From positions 2,418,001-2,482,000 of the forward strand of contig NZ_LT629787.1 in NCBI RefSeq assembly GCF_900105655.1: a DNA stretch of 64,000 nt, in the 5' to 3' direction. The position numbers and the translations under genes were made by a program. Below, in pieces: positions 1 to 9,417 of this stretch. Below the pieces are notes generated by a model. The model was given only the letters and a program-made list of their open reading frames with translations. It was not told the origin of the DNA and made no database searches. The first letter of the stretch is position 1. Every line of letters starts with the position of its first letter. This DNA comes from Halopseudomonas salegens (GTDB taxonomy: Bacteria > Pseudomonadota > Gammaproteobacteria > Pseudomonadales > Pseudomonadaceae).

Positions 1-2528
1 TTCGTTTCCGGCTCGCCAGTGACCGACTGTTTGCCAGCCAGAGCGATCCGCTGCCCTGGTTCAGCCTGCGGCATGAAACCCTGCGGCACCATTGCCGTAT
101 TCAGCGCTCAGCCCTTCTGGGCCTGGCCGGTGCACGCACCCAGCCAATCGGCCACCAGCTGCATATTGCCCGCGAAGTGGCTGACCGTATTGCCCCGCGG
201 GTATTGCTGGCGGATGAAGTTGGCCTGGGCAAGACCATTGAGGCCGGCCTGATCATTCACCGCCAGTTGCAGAGCGGACGCGCACGCCGGGTACTTATCG
301 TGGTACCGGAAAACCTGCAGCATCAGTGGCTGGTGGAGATGCGTCGACGCTTCAATCTGCGCTTTGCCCTGTTCAACAGTGACCGCTTGCTCGGCGCCGA
401 AGACAATCCCTTTGAAGAAGAGCAGTTGGTGCTGATTGCCCTGGAAAGCCTGCTGGAGGACCCCCGCACCTGCCAGTGGGCTGAAGCCTGCCCCTGGGAC
501 TTGCTGGTGGTGGATGAAGCCCACCATCTGGTCTGGCATCCCGATGGCGCCAGTCAGGAATACACCCTGATCGAACAGCTGGCGCAGCAGATTGCCGGCG
601 TACTGCTGTTGACCGCGACCCCCGAACAGCTTGGCCAGGCCAGCCATTTTGCCCGTTTGCGCCTGCTCGATCCTGACCGTTTCCACGACTTTGAGGCTTT
701 TGTTCAGGAAACCAGTGACTATCAACCCATTGCCGCGGCCGTAAAACGCATGCTTGACGGCGAGCCGCTGAGCACGGAAGAACAAAACCAGCTCAGCGCC
801 TGGCTGGAGCAGGACATTTCACCACTGCTGCACGGCCTGGAAGACCCCGACCCGGTTACTGCAACAACTGCACGGGAGCGTTTGCTGCGGCAATTACTGG
901 ACCGGCACGGCACCGGCCGGGTGCTCTACCGCAATACCCGCCAGGCAATCAGTGGCTTCCCGGGGCGCGAGCTGCACCCATATCCACTGCCCTGCCCCGA
1001 CATCTATAACGACCTCGATGGGCAGACGGCACTCTACCCGGAAGTTGAATGGCAAACCATGAACGCCGCCGGAGACCCCTGGTGGCAGCAAGACCCGCGC
1101 GTCGACTGGTTGATCGATACCCTGAAAATGCTCAAGCGCAGCAAGGTATTGGTGATTTGCGCCCATGCGGAAACCGCACTGGACCTGGAAGATGCGCTGC
1201 GAGTGCGCACTGGTTTGCAGGCCGCCACGTTCCATCAGGGTATGAGCATCGTCGAGCGCGACCGGGCTGCGGCCTTCTTTGCTGATGAAGAATTTGGCGC
1301 CCAGGTACTGATCTGTTCAGAAATTGGCAGCGAAGGGCGTAACTTCCAGTTCGCCCATCACCTGATCATGTTTGACCTGCCCAGTCACCCGGATCTGCTG
1401 GAACAGCGTATTGGTCGCCTGGACCGCATTGGCCAGCAGGCCACTATACAATTGCACGTTCCCTACCTGGAAGATACCGCGCAAGAGCGCCTGTTTACCT
1501 GGTACCACCAAGCCCTCAACGCCTTTCTCAGCACCTGCCCGACCGGCAATAACCTGCAGCATGAATTTGGTGCGGAACTGCTGCTACAGCTGGATCATCC
1601 CGACCATATCGCCTGGGAACAATTGCTCGATAGCGCCGCCCAACGCCGTGAGATGCTGGAAGCTGAGCTCAACCAGGGTCGTGATCGGCTGCTGGAATTG
1701 CATTCCCGCGGCCACGGCGATGCCGACAAGATGCTCGCAGCCATTGAACGCCAGGACAACGACCCACAGCTGGCGATTTTCATGGAACGCTTGTTCGATG
1801 TATTCGGCATCGACAGCGAAGACCATTCAGACAATGCCCTGATTCTGCGGCCCAGTGAACGCATGCTGGACGCCAGCTTCCCGCTCGGCGACGACGAAGC
1901 CACTACGATCACCTACGACCGTGACACCGCCCTGAGCCGCGAGGATATGCAGTTCATCACCTGGGAGCATCCCATGGTGCAAGGTGGCATGGATATGGTG
2001 CTCGCCGGCAGCATGGGCAACAGCGCTGTCGCTCTGCTGAAAAACAAGGCACTGAAACCTGGCACCTTGCTGCTGGAATGCCTGTTTATCAGCGAGGCGA
2101 TTGCCCCCCGTGAGCTGCAACTGCAACGTTATTTGCCACCGACGCCGGTGCGCTGTCTGCTGGACATCAATGGCACCGATCTGGCAGCCAAGGTCAGCTT
2201 CGACACCCTGGATAACCAGCTCGACCCCATGCCTCGCCATCTGGCCAGCAAAGTCGCCAAGAGTCAGCGTGACAATGTAGAAAAGCTGCTGAGCCGGGCC
2301 GAGGCGCTGGCCGAGGTGCAGCATGACAGCCTGCGCCAACAGGCAATTGCTGGTTTCAGCGCCGAATTGAGCGAAGCCATCGAGCGGCTGACCCACCTGC
2401 AACAGGTCAACCCCTTGGTGCGTCAGAGCGAGATTGACGCACTGCGCGAACAACACGAACAGGGGCTGAGTCACCTGCAACAAGCCAAGGTTCGCCTCGA
2501 TGCATTGCGCCTGTTGGTGGTTCCCTGA
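1..2528 (+). CDS. rapA: RNA polymerase-associated SWI2/SNF2 ATPase RapA (5'-truncated by window edge)
   Basis: RapA recycles RNA polymerase by remodelling stalled or post-termination complexes, using a Swi2/Snf2 ATPase. The reading frame is already open at base 3 and runs to TGA at 2526-2528, so about 841 codons are visible; the family is usually near 950-970 residues, so roughly 110 N-terminal residues lie outside. The sequence shows the GARTQPI segment before the helicase core, Walker A DEVGLGKT at about 213-236, DEAH box (VVDEAHHL) at about 507-530, a TATPEQ motif III near 621, and motif [13 protein letters not shown] near 1405. The C-terminal half, with a charged helical tail, is the RapA-specific region. 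It converges with the patatin-like gene, 11 bases away. Identification is firm; only the start is missing. Confidence 0.95.
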   Translation, partial: RFRLASDRLFASQSDPLPWFSLRHETLRHHCRIQRSALLGLAGARTQPIGHQLHIAREVADRIAPRVLLADEVGLGKTIEAGLIIHRQLQSGRARRVLIVVPENLQHQWLVEMRRRFNLRFALFNSDRLLGAEDNPFEEEQLVLIALESLLEDPRTCQWAEACPWDLLVVDEAHHLVWHPDGASQEYTLIEQLAQQIAGVLLLTATPEQLGQASHFARLRLLDPDRFHDFEAFVQETSDYQPIAAAVKRMLDGEPLSTEEQNQLSAWLEQDISPLLHGLEDPDPVTATTARERLLRQLLDRHGTGRVLYRNTRQAISGFPGRELHPYPLPCPDIYNDLDGQTALYPEVEWQTMNAAGDPWWQQDPRVDWLIDTLKMLKRSKVLVICAHAETALDLEDALRVRTGLQAATFHQGMSIVERDRAAAFFADEEFGAQVLICSEIGSEGRNFQFAHHLIMFDLPSHPDLLEQRIGRLDRIGQQATIQLHVPYLEDTAQERLFTWYHQALNAFLSTCPTGNNLQHEFGAELLLQLDHPDHIAWEQLLDSAAQRREMLEAELNQGRDRLLELHSRGHGDADKMLAAIERQDNDPQLAIFMERLFDVFGIDSEDHSDNALILRPSERMLDASFPLGDDEATTITYDRDTALSREDMQFITWEHPMVQGGMDMVLAGSMGNSAVALLKNKALKPGTLLLECLFISEAIAPRELQLQRYLPPTPVRCLLDINGTDLAAKVSFDTLDNQLDPMPRHLASKVAKSQRDNVEKLLSRAEALAEVQHDSLRQQAIAGFSAELSEAIERLTHLQQVNPLVRQSEIDALREQHEQGLSHLQQAKVRLDALRLLVVP

Positions 2529-2539
2529 GGCTCTCTGCT

Positions 2540-3742
2540 CTAACCGTCCAGAGTGGCGGGACAGGGTAGCCGCAGAAAACGCTGGATGGCCTCGCGTTGA
2601 GCGAGGGCATCACGGCGGCCGAGGGCTATCAGTTCCTGGCAGTACTCCGCCTCGAACAGCAGATAGCTGGCCATGCTGCCGCCTGAAGCCCGGGTAATCC
2701 CGCTACCCTTGATAAAAGCACGCAAACCGGCCGGCAGCGCTTTGCGATGACGAGCGGCAATCACGTCCAGCGGCTCGGTGGGAGAAATAACCAGGACTTC
2801 CACCGGGCGCACGCCATGGGCGCGCGTACGTGAGCCAGCCGGCATATAGGTCGCCAGACTGTTCATGCGCTCAAGCAGTTCGATATCGGTTTCCAGATTA
2901 TCGACAAAGGTACTGTTCAACAGGTGACCACCAATCTGCGCCAGCGTCGGCGGCAGGGCTGCGCGCAGTCGTGGACTATGCTGACCGCCAGCCGCTCTGG
3001 CTTCCCGGGCCAGGTTGTCCGACACCCCGACAACCATGATTTTGCTGGCACCCAGATGCAAAGCCGGGCTGATCGGTGCCTGCTGTCGCACCGCCCCGTC
3101 ACCGAACCATTCGCGGTTCAGCCGTACCGGAGGAAACAACAGGGGGATGGCAGCCGAGGCCATCAAATGGTCCAGCCCCAACGGCGCCTTGACCCCGACC
3201 CGGCGATGCCGACTCCAGGGCGCTATGCGCTCATGCCCTTGATAGAAACAAACGGATTCAGCCGACTGATAGCCAAAAGCACTCACCGATACCGCACGCA
3301 AATGCCCACTATTCAACGCTGGCTCAATGCGTGAAAAACGAATTTTTTCATCGAGCAAGTCACGCAGTGGCTGATTATTCAGCAATGAGGTGGGCGCCTT
3401 GCTCGGCCAACCGAAGAGATTGGCCTTGCCCCAGCGCCAGGCTTGAGCCAGCAGCGAGCCCCAGCCCGTGTGATACACCTGCTCGCAACTGAAATTTCCC
3501 CATACCTGCTGCAACCCCTCTATCGCTGCCGTGTAGTCTTCTGCATGGGTTGCCAGGGCCAGTGCATTGATCGCACCGGCCGATGTGCCACACACAATCG
3601 GAAAAGGCAGCGGGGAGCCAGCTGGCATGAGTTCATTGACCGCCTGCAGCACCCCGACCTGATAAGCCGCCCGGGCGCCGCCGCCGGACAGCACCAGCCC
3701 GGCACAGTCCTGCTGATGAAACTGCTTCAGCAGCTCACTCAA
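2540..3742 (-). CDS. Patatin-like phospholipase family protein
   Basis: Predicted Ser-Asp dyad acyl hydrolase of the bacterial patatin family, 400 residues. The oxyanion-hole motif GGGAR is at residues 20-24, the nucleophile elbow GTSAG at 52-56 (Ser54), and the catalytic Asp in a DG pair at 215-216. No signal peptide or obvious transmembrane segment is seen, so a cytoplasmic or membrane-peripheral lipase is likely; the substrate cannot be told. The start is a TTG that overlaps the TGA stop of the upstream acyltransferase as TTGA, which implies translational coupling of the two genes. Being paired with a lipid acyltransferase suggests a role in membrane lipid turnover (inference). Family assignment is firm, function is open. 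Confidence 0.85.
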   Translation of the reverse strand: MSELLKQFHQQDCAGLVLSGGGARAAYQVGVLQAVNELMPAGSPLPFPIVCGTSAGAINALALATHAEDYTAAIEGLQQVWGNFSCEQVYHTGWGSLLAQAWRWGKANLFGWPSKAPTSLLNNQPLRDLLDEKIRFSRIEPALNSGHLRAVSVSAFGYQSAESVCFYQGHERIAPWSRHRRVGVKAPLGLDHLMASAAIPLLFPPVRLNREWFGDGAVRQQAPISPALHLGASKIMVVGVSDNLAREARAAGGQHSPRLRAALPPTLAQIGGHLLNSTFVDNLETDIELLERMNSLATYMPAGSRTRAHGVRPVEVLVISPTEPLDVIAARHRKALPAGLRAFIKGSGITRASGGSMASYLLFEAEYCQELIALGRRDALAQREAIQRFLRLPCPATLDG

Positions 3743-4692
3743 GACCGTCTCCGGCGCTTCTTGCGCTTGGCCGCATAAGGTCGTGCATCGCCCTCAGGGC
3801 GGGTCTTGAAACGTCGGTGTACCCACATATATTGCTCCGGTTGCGCCAGAACAGCCTGCTCTACCCACTGATTGATCCGCGTGGCATCGGCTACGGGATC
3901 ATCGCTGGGAAAGTCGCTCAGCGGCGGGTGTACCACCACATCATAGCCACTGCCATCAGCCCGCCGATGCTGGGTAAAAGGTATTACCACAGCCTTGCCG
4001 AGCCGCGCAAAGGTACTGGTTGCGGTGACCGTCGCCGCCTGCTGACCAAACAAGGGAGCAAATACACTGACCTTGGGCCCGTAATCCTGATCCGGGGCGT
4101 ACCAGGTCACGCGTCCCTTGCGCAAGGATCTGAGCATGCCACGCACATCATCACGCTCAATGGCTAGAGCCTCCTCGCTGTGCCGTTCCCGACCGCGGCG
4201 CTGAATATAGTCAAACGCCTTGTTTCGATGCTCGCGGTACATGCCATCAAACGTCACGCGTTGCCCCAACAGTGCTGCACCGATTTCCAGCGTAGTAAAA
4301 TGCAGCGAGATCAGTACGACTCCCTGGCCCCGGGTCTGAGCTTGCTGCAGATGCTCCAGCCCGCTCACATGGGCCAGACGCGCCAGACGCTGTGGCGGCC
4401 AGAACCAGGCCATCGCCGTCTCCAGCAAACCAATGCCGCTACTGATGAAATTGGCCCGCAACAGTTTTTCGCGCTCCGCCTCGCCAAGCTCGGGGAAGCA
4501 CAACGCCAGATTGATACGCGCGACCTCGCGCCGTTCGCGCATGCCAGCCAGCATTGCCAGACCGAGCAGGTGTCCCAGCCCGAGCAACCAACGATAGGGT
4601 AGCCGAATCAACAACCAGAGCAGGCCAAAGCCCAGCCACAACAACCAATAACGTGGATGCAACAATGCCATGCTGAAACCGGGACGCGCCAT
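3739..4692 (-). CDS. Lipid A biosynthesis-type acyltransferase (LpxL/HtrB family)
   Basis: Membrane-anchored late acyltransferase that adds a secondary acyl chain to lipid A from acyl-ACP at the inner membrane. The chosen ATG (4692) gives 317 residues and an N-terminus starting MARPGFS, like Pseudomonas homologues, with AGGA five bases upstream; an in-frame ATG at 4719 is possible but has a poorer ribosome site. A hydrophobic anchor spans about residues 16-50. The catalytic HX4E motif is His131-Glu136 (HFTTLE). The C-terminus is rich in Arg and Lys. It overlaps the downstream patatin-like gene by four bases and is divergent from minC, a neighbour arrangement also known in Pseudomonas. Which acyl position or chain is used cannot be read from sequence. 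Confidence 0.88.
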   Translation of the reverse strand: MARPGFSMALLHPRYWLLWLGFGLLWLLIRLPYRWLLGLGHLLGLAMLAGMRERREVARINLALCFPELGEAEREKLLRANFISSGIGLLETAMAWFWPPQRLARLAHVSGLEHLQQAQTRGQGVVLISLHFTTLEIGAALLGQRVTFDGMYREHRNKAFDYIQRRGRERHSEEALAIERDDVRGMLRSLRKGRVTWYAPDQDYGPKVSVFAPLFGQQAATVTATSTFARLGKAVVIPFTQHRRADGSGYDVVVHPPLSDFPSDDPVADATRINQWVEQAVLAQPEQYMWVHRRFKTRPEGDARPYAAKRKKRRRRS

Positions 4693-4811
4693 CAGATCCT
4701 GCCTTGCGGTGGAAAACATCTATTCTACCCAAGCAGCCGCCCCCTTGCGATCCGTGCACGCAACCGATATAAGGTGTCGCAGCCATACACCTGAACAGAC
4801 TGGATGTCCCG

Positions 4812-5576
4812 ATGACCGCCAACAGCACCCCGGACCTGCTCGACAATGACCCCGTGTTTCACCTCAAGGGTGGCATGCTGGCCATGACCATGATCGAATT
4901 GATCCGCCAGACGCCTTATGCCTTTGCCCGTCAACTGGCCGACAAGGTGGAGCAGGCACCGAATTTTTTCCGCGATACACCGGTCGTTTTCAGCCTGGAG
5001 AAGCTCAGTGGCGAGCTTGCACCGGCAACCTTGCAGGAATTATTGCGCATCAGTCGTGATCATGGCCTGCAAGCCGTAGCACTGCGTGGCGACGAACGCT
5101 TCCGTCAGCTGGCCCAGGAGGCCGAGCTGGTACTGCTACCACCCGGCCGCACGCGGGAAAAACCACTGGAAGAGCCCGCGGCCGACGCGCCACCCGTGGC
5201 CGACGAACCCGTTGACCAACCCACAGCCGACAACAACTCACCGGTTGTCAGCTGTGGGCGGGTGATTACCGACCCTATACGCTCCGGACAGCAAGTCTAT
5301 GCCCGTGGTGGTGATCTGGTGGTACTCGCCCCGGTCAGCGCCGGCGCCGAGTTGCTCGCCGATGGTCACATCCATGTCTACGGCCCCCTGCGCGGCCGGG
5401 CCCTGGCCGGCGTGCGCGGCAACACCGAGGCCCGCATCATCTGCCAGAGTCTGGAAGCTGAACTGGTTTCCATTGCCGGCCAGTACAAGGTCGCCGAGGA
5501 CTTGCGCAAGGCACACTGGAAAAAAGCCATTCAGGTCAGTCTGGATGGTGACAGCTTGAAGATAAGCGAGCTATGA
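4812..5576 (+). CDS. minC: Septum site-determining protein MinC
   Basis: Inhibitor of FtsZ ring assembly that, with MinD and MinE, keeps division at midcell. 254 residues, close to Pseudomonas MinC. The N-terminal domain (about 1-110) inhibits FtsZ; a linker rich in Pro, Ala and Asp follows (about 115-145). The C-terminal beta-helix domain contains the glycine-rich run with YGPLRGRALAGV, which is the MinD-binding signature. It is followed by minD after 138 bases, a wider gap than usual inside this operon, holding an imperfect hairpin (arms around 5630-5636 and 5663-5669) that could pause or attenuate transcription. The ribosome site before ATG 4812 is weak. Confidence 0.95.
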   Translation: MTANSTPDLLDNDPVFHLKGGMLAMTMIELIRQTPYAFARQLADKVEQAPNFFRDTPVVFSLEKLSGELAPATLQELLRISRDHGLQAVALRGDERFRQLAQEAELVLLPPGRTREKPLEEPAADAPPVADEPVDQPTADNNSPVVSCGRVITDPIRSGQQVYARGGDLVVLAPVSAGAELLADGHIHVYGPLRGRALAGVRGNTEARIICQSLEAELVSIAGQYKVAEDLRKAHWKKAIQVSLDGDSLKISEL

Positions 5577-5714
5577 CAGATACTGTGCAACCATTCTGAT
5601 ACGCCGGAATTGCTGGCCTTGAGCCAATACGGAAACTGCGCGGGCAACGCCGGGCAGTGCCGGTTTCCGCTCCGGCAACCATTCACTCGCTAACCGACAG
5701 ACAGGAAGGTCACC

Positions 5715-6524
5715 TTGGCAAAGATCCTCGTCGTAACTTCAGGCAAGGGTGGTGTGGGCAAGACCACCACCAGTGCCGCAATTGGCACCGGCCTCGCCCT
5801 TCGTGGCTACAAAACCGTTATCGTTGATTTTGACGTTGGCCTGCGCAACCTCGACCTGATCATGGGCTGTGAGCGCCGCGTAGTGTATGACTTCGTCAAT
5901 CTGATCAACGGTGACTCCAATCTGAATCAGACCCTGATCAAGGACAAACGCTCGGACAAACTGTTCATCCTTCCCGCTTCGCAAACCCGCGACAAGGATG
6001 CCCTGACGCCCGAAGGCGTCGAAAAGGTTCTCAATGAACTGAAAGAGACCTTCGATTACATCGTCTGCGATTCACCCGCCGGCATCGAAAAAGGCGCACA
6101 TCTGGCCATGTATTTTGCCGATGAAGCCATTGTCGTGACTAACCCGGAGGTCTCTTCCGTGCGCGACTCCGACCGTATGCTGGGTTTGTTGGCGAGCAAA
6201 TCGCGCCATGCCGAGCAGGGCGAGAAGATCAAGGAAAATCTGTTGCTCACCCGCTACAACCCGGAACGGGTGGATACCGGCGAGATGCTCTCGGTCAGTG
6301 ACGTTGAAGATATTCTCTCGATCCCGCTGCTGGGCGTCATCCCGGAATCCCAGGCCGTTCTCAAAGCCTCCAACCAGGGTATTCCGGTCATCATGGATGA
6401 CAAGAGCGACGCCGGACAGGCCTACAGCGATGCGGTTGATCGCCTGCTGGGCAAGGAAGTACCGCACCGTTTCCTAGAAGCGCAGAAAAAGGGCTTGATG
6501 AGCCGACTCTTCGGAGGGCGCTGA
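5715..6524 (+). CDS. minD: Septum site-determining ATPase MinD
   Basis: Membrane-cycling ParA-type ATPase that recruits MinC and is released by MinE. 269 residues starting at TTG (5715), supported by a strong AGGAAGG site just upstream and by the universal MAKI start. The deviant Walker A is GKGGVGKTT at residues 10-18 with the signature Lys11, and the switch regions DFDVGLRNLD and DSPAGIE are both present. The C-terminus ends in a basic amphipathic helix with KKGLMSRLFGG, the membrane-targeting sequence. minE starts right after its stop codon, so the pair is translationally linked. Confidence 0.97.
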   Translation: MAKILVVTSGKGGVGKTTTSAAIGTGLALRGYKTVIVDFDVGLRNLDLIMGCERRVVYDFVNLINGDSNLNQTLIKDKRSDKLFILPASQTRDKDALTPEGVEKVLNELKETFDYIVCDSPAGIEKGAHLAMYFADEAIVVTNPEVSSVRDSDRMLGLLASKSRHAEQGEKIKENLLLTRYNPERVDTGEMLSVSDVEDILSIPLLGVIPESQAVLKASNQGIPVIMDDKSDAGQAYSDAVDRLLGKEVPHRFLEAQKKGLMSRLFGGR

Positions 6525-6785
6525 ATGATGAGCATCTTCGACTATTTCCGCGATCGCAAAAAATCCACGACTACCGCTTCGGTGGCCAAGGAACGCTTGC
6601 AGATCATCGTTGCCCATGAACGCGGTCAGCGCAATCAGCCTGACTACCTGCCGCAGCTGCAGCAGGAAATCATTGACGTGATCAGCAAGTACGTCGCCAT
6701 TGATCGCGACCAGGTCAGCGTGGCACTGGAGAATCAGGGCGACTGCTCGATTCTCGAACTCAATGTCACCCTGCCCGACCGCTGA
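6525..6785 (+). CDS. minE: Cell division topological specificity factor MinE
   Basis: Small MinD-ATPase activator that drives pole-to-pole oscillation of MinCD. 86 residues; the N-terminus [11 protein letters not shown] and the motif [13 protein letters not shown], which becomes the MinD-contacting beta strand or helix, are clear. Two consecutive ATGs (6525 and 6528) follow a GGAGG at 6513-6517; the family start is at the second, but spacing favours the first, so the true start is uncertain by one codon. It follows the minD stop without a gap. Confidence 0.95.
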   Translation: MMSIFDYFRDRKKSTTTASVAKERLQIIVAHERGQRNQPDYLPQLQQEIIDVISKYVAIDRDQVSVALENQGDCSILELNVTLPDR

Positions 6786-6826
6786 CCCCGAGAGTGCGCC
6801 GCCGACCGGCGGCGCCAGGTAACTCC

Positions 6827-7462
6827 ATGCCCTTGAGCACTATCCAGATCCTGCACCAGGATCCCTGTTTCCTGATCGTCAACAAACCCAGCCTGCTGCT
6901 GTCCGTCCCCGGCCGTGCCGAGGACAACAAGGACTGCCTGATCACCCGCCTGCAGGACAACGGCTACCCCGAGGCCCGCATCGTGCACCGCCTGGACTGG
7001 GAAACGTCCGGCATCCTGGTGATTGCCCGCGACCCGGACAGCCACCGCAAACTGTCGCGCCAGTTCCAGGACCGGGAAACCGAGAAAACCTACCACGCCC
7101 TCTGCTGGGGCCAACCGGAACAGGACAGCGGCCACATCGACCTGCCACTGCGTTACGATCCGGAGAACAAACCCCGGCATATTGTCGATCACGACCTCGG
7201 CAAGTCAGCCCAGACCTTCTGGCGTGTACTCGAGCGGCACCACGACCACTGCCGCATCGAACTGACCCCGATTACCGGTCGCTCACACCAATTGCGCGTG
7301 CATATGCTGGCCATCGGACACCCGCTGCTTGGCGACCGCCTGTACGCCAGCGGCCCGGCACTCGACGCCTGCCCGCGCCTGGCCCTGCATGCACAGCGCC
7401 TGGTCATCAGCCATCCGCACAGCGGTGAACGACTCAGTTACCTCTGCCCCACGCCTTTTTGA
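6827..7462 (+). CDS. rluA: RluA-family RNA pseudouridine synthase
   Basis: Isomerises specific uridines to pseudouridine in rRNA and/or tRNA. 211 residues from ATG 6827 (AGG seven bases upstream). The catalytic motif HRLDWETSG is at residues 54-62 with Asp57 as nucleophile, followed by the conserved RITGRSHQLR-like segment (here ITGRSHQLR) near the C-terminus. There is no S4 domain, as in RluA itself and unlike RluC or RluD. The gene sits directly after minE, as in Pseudomonas, where it is annotated rluA. Exact target sites (23S U746 and tRNA U32 for E. coli RluA) are assumed by family, not seen. Confidence 0.85.
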   Translation: MPLSTIQILHQDPCFLIVNKPSLLLSVPGRAEDNKDCLITRLQDNGYPEARIVHRLDWETSGILVIARDPDSHRKLSRQFQDRETEKTYHALCWGQPEQDSGHIDLPLRYDPENKPRHIVDHDLGKSAQTFWRVLERHHDHCRIELTPITGRSHQLRVHMLAIGHPLLGDRLYASGPALDACPRLALHAQRLVISHPHSGERLSYLCPTPF

Positions 7463-7497
7463 GTGGAAAACGATAGACTGAGTACATAGCAACGAAC

Positions 7498-7680
7498 GCG
7501 TGCTGCTTGCACGAAGCACGCAGATTGCGTTGCTGCCCACCGGTTCCAGACCGTCGATAGCCATGGCAGAAAAATGCTCCTGCATTTTCTGCACTTCTGC
7601 CATCCTTGGCAGTCGGATGCTATCGACGAGCGCCCATGGACGGGACAGCGTGTCTGGGACCGGTGGGCAGCAATGCGATC
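7498..7680 (+). repeat. Palindromic structured element, copy A (core sense +)
   Basis: The gap between rluA and apeB is filled by a large inverted repeat. The outer arms are 7523-7551 and 7652-7680: 29 of 29 positions pair, three of them G-U. Inside, a 10 bp stem starting CGTCGATAGC (from 7552) closes on GCTATCGACG (7618-7627). Its apex carries an extra hairpin (about 7566-7593) and CTGCCA-TCCT-TGGCAG. A second short hairpin, CCC-A-TGGA-C-GGG (7632-7643), and the shared end AGCGTGTC follow. A separate small hairpin (7498-7504 with 7515-7521) precedes the left arm. It shares junction sequences and hairpin layout with three other loci in this window; its arms resemble those of copy D but not B or C. 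Confidence 0.75.
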
Positions 7681-7733
7681 TCGCACAGATCTACCGTTCA
7701 CCGCAAACAGACTTTACGCAGCAGGAACATTAA

Positions 7734-9029
7734 ATGCCCCATAGCGCCATCAACACCGACCTGGCCAACTTTATCCAGGCCTCCCCCACCCCCTTTCATG
7801 CCACCCGCAGCCTCGCCGCACGCCTGCTCGAAGCCGGCTACGTGCCACTCGACGAACGCGATGACTGGGAACTGGCATCCGGCGGGCGGTATTTCGTCAC
7901 CCGCAACGACTCCTCGCTGATCGCCTTCAGCCTCGGCCAGGACGGCGCCCTGCAACGCGGCCTGCGCCTGGTCGGCGCGCATACAGACAGCCCCTGCCTG
8001 CGGGTCAAACCGCAGCCCGAGCTGGAAAAAGCCAAACTCTGGCAACTGGGCGCTGAAGTCTACGGCGGCGCATTATTCGCCCCCTGGTTCGACCGCGACC
8101 TCTCGCTCGCCGGCCGCGTCACCCTGCGCACTGACGACGGCGAACTGGTCAGCCGGCTGATCGACTTCGAACGTCCGATTGCCGTCATTCCCAGCCTGGC
8201 CATTCACCTCAATCGCGGCGTCAATGAAGGCGTGGCCATCAACCCGCAAACCCATTTGCCACCGGTTCTGGCACACGTACTGGAGCCCAAACGCGACCTG
8301 CGTCAATTGCTGCGCGATGAAACCCAGCGCCAGCACCCGGACCTGACCATCGACCAGGTGCTGGATTACGAACTCAGCTTTTACGACACCCAGCCGCCCG
8401 CCACCCTGGGACTCGACGACGATTTCTTTGCCGCTGCGCGCCTCGACAACCTGCTGTCCTGCCACGCCGGCCTGCGCGCCCTGCTCGACAGTGATGGCGA
8501 ACAGGCCTGCCTGCTGGTCTGTACCGACCACGAAGAAGTCGGCTCGGCCTCAGCCTGTGGCGCGGATGGCCCCTTCCTTGAGGATGTACTCAGCCGCCTG
8601 CTGCCTGACAGCACCCAGCGCATCCAGGTGCTGCAACGCTCGATTCTGGTCTCCGCCGACAACGCCCACGCCCTGCACCCCAACTTTGCCGACCGGCATG
8701 ACGGCAACCACGGCCCGCAGTTGAACGGCGGGCCGGTGATCAAGATCAACAACAACCAGCGTTATGCCAGCAACAGCGAAACGGCCGCCCTGTTCCGCCA
8801 TCTGTGCGACCAGGCGGGTGTGCCGGTACAAAGCTTTGTCGTGCGCTCCGATATGGGCTGTGGCAGCACCATAGGACCAATTACATCCAGCCGTAACGGC
8901 ATTCGCACCGTGGATATCGGCGCACCTACCTTCGCCATGCACTCGATACGGGAGCTGGCCGGCAGCCGCGACCCGGGTTATCTGATTCGCGTGTTGCGGA
9001 CTTTCTTTGATGCTGACCGGCTGATCTAG
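7734..9029 (+). CDS. apeB: M18 family aminopeptidase (probable)
   Basis: Cytosolic dinuclear zinc aminopeptidase of the M18 (aspartyl aminopeptidase) family that removes N-terminal, often acidic, residues from peptides. 431 residues. Metal-binding and catalytic segments are recognisable in order: GAHTDSP (first His and Asp), the bridging Asp in RLDNLLSCH, the Glu pair in TDHEEVGS, the Asp in [10 protein letters not shown], and the last His in [16 protein letters not shown] lies upstream of ATG 7734. It is the gene after rluA in Pseudomonas too, but here it is separated by palindromic element A, so it may have its own promoter. A 16 bp hairpin lies just after the stop codon. Confidence 0.9.
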   Translation: MPHSAINTDLANFIQASPTPFHATRSLAARLLEAGYVPLDERDDWELASGGRYFVTRNDSSLIAFSLGQDGALQRGLRLVGAHTDSPCLRVKPQPELEKAKLWQLGAEVYGGALFAPWFDRDLSLAGRVTLRTDDGELVSRLIDFERPIAVIPSLAIHLNRGVNEGVAINPQTHLPPVLAHVLEPKRDLRQLLRDETQRQHPDLTIDQVLDYELSFYDTQPPATLGLDDDFFAAARLDNLLSCHAGLRALLDSDGEQACLLVCTDHEEVGSASACGADGPFLEDVLSRLLPDSTQRIQVLQRSILVSADNAHALHPNFADRHDGNHGPQLNGGPVIKINNNQRYASNSETAALFRHLCDQAGVPVQSFVVRSDMGCGSTIGPITSSRNGIRTVDIGAPTFAMHSIRELAGSRDPGYLIRVLRTFFDADRLI

Positions 9030-9046
9030 AAAACCACTGCAAGCTA

Positions 9047-9080
9047 CCTGCGTTGTCCGCCACCTGTGGCTGGCAACGCA
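9047..9080 (+). terminator. Hairpin after apeB, possible terminator or element remnant
   Basis: A 16-base inverted repeat with a two-base spacer begins 18 bases after the apeB stop (left arm starts CTGCGTTG, right arm ends CAACGCAG; two mismatches, one able to pair as G-U). There is no T run after it, so termination is uncertain. The stem shares the word GTGGCTGGCAAC with an arm of palindromic element copy D, so it may instead be a degenerate relative without a core. Confidence 0.4.
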
Positions 9081-9349
9081 GCACGACACAAGCCTCAGCC
9101 ACCCCCTTCCCTGATCACTTTCTGACCGTTAGTCCGTTATCCGGCAAATCCGCTGGCGGATTATGCACGCCTGGACTATGCAGAATTTCTGTAAATACGT
9201 CGAAAACAGGTCGCGTTTTCAGTCCAGCAGGCATCGGCTTACAGCCCCCGCCAACTCTGGCTTTAGCAGGATTCCATGACAGATCTATTTAACAGCTAAA
9301 AATATTACATAAGCAACCAATATGGCCTGTAAGGCGCATTAATGCAGGG
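9081..9349. other. Non-coding leader region upstream of the ectoine operon
   Basis: Between the apeB hairpin and the ectA promoter I see no convincing gene on either strand. The region holds a small palindrome, AATCCGC-TG-GCGGATT (9147-9162), of the kind found in short Pseudomonas intergenic repeats, and becomes AT-rich from about 9290 toward ectA. No EctR-like MarR regulator gene is present next to the operon in this window. Confidence 0.4.
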
Positions 9350-9379
9350 TTGAGATAATTTTCAGGATATGTTTATTAT
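9350..9379 (+). promoter_or_regulatory. Candidate sigma-70-type promoter of ectABC-ask
   Basis: TTGAGA at 9350-9355 and TATTAT at 9374-9379 are separated by 18 bases inside an unusually AT-rich stretch, about 40 bases before the ectA start. Osmotically controlled ect operons in other bacteria use both vegetative and stress promoters; which sigma factor acts here cannot be told by eye. Confidence 0.5.
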
Positions 9380-9417
9380 AGATAAAAGCATTTACGCATA
9401 AACATTGAGGATTCATT

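Noticed and set aside
7500..7733. Small plus-strand open frames between rluA and apeB
   Set aside because: They run through palindromic element A, lack ribosome sites, and their peptides resemble no protein family.
9147..9162. REP-like small palindrome before ectA
   Set aside because: Only one short copy (7 bp arms) is visible in the window, so it cannot be called a repeat family from these data.
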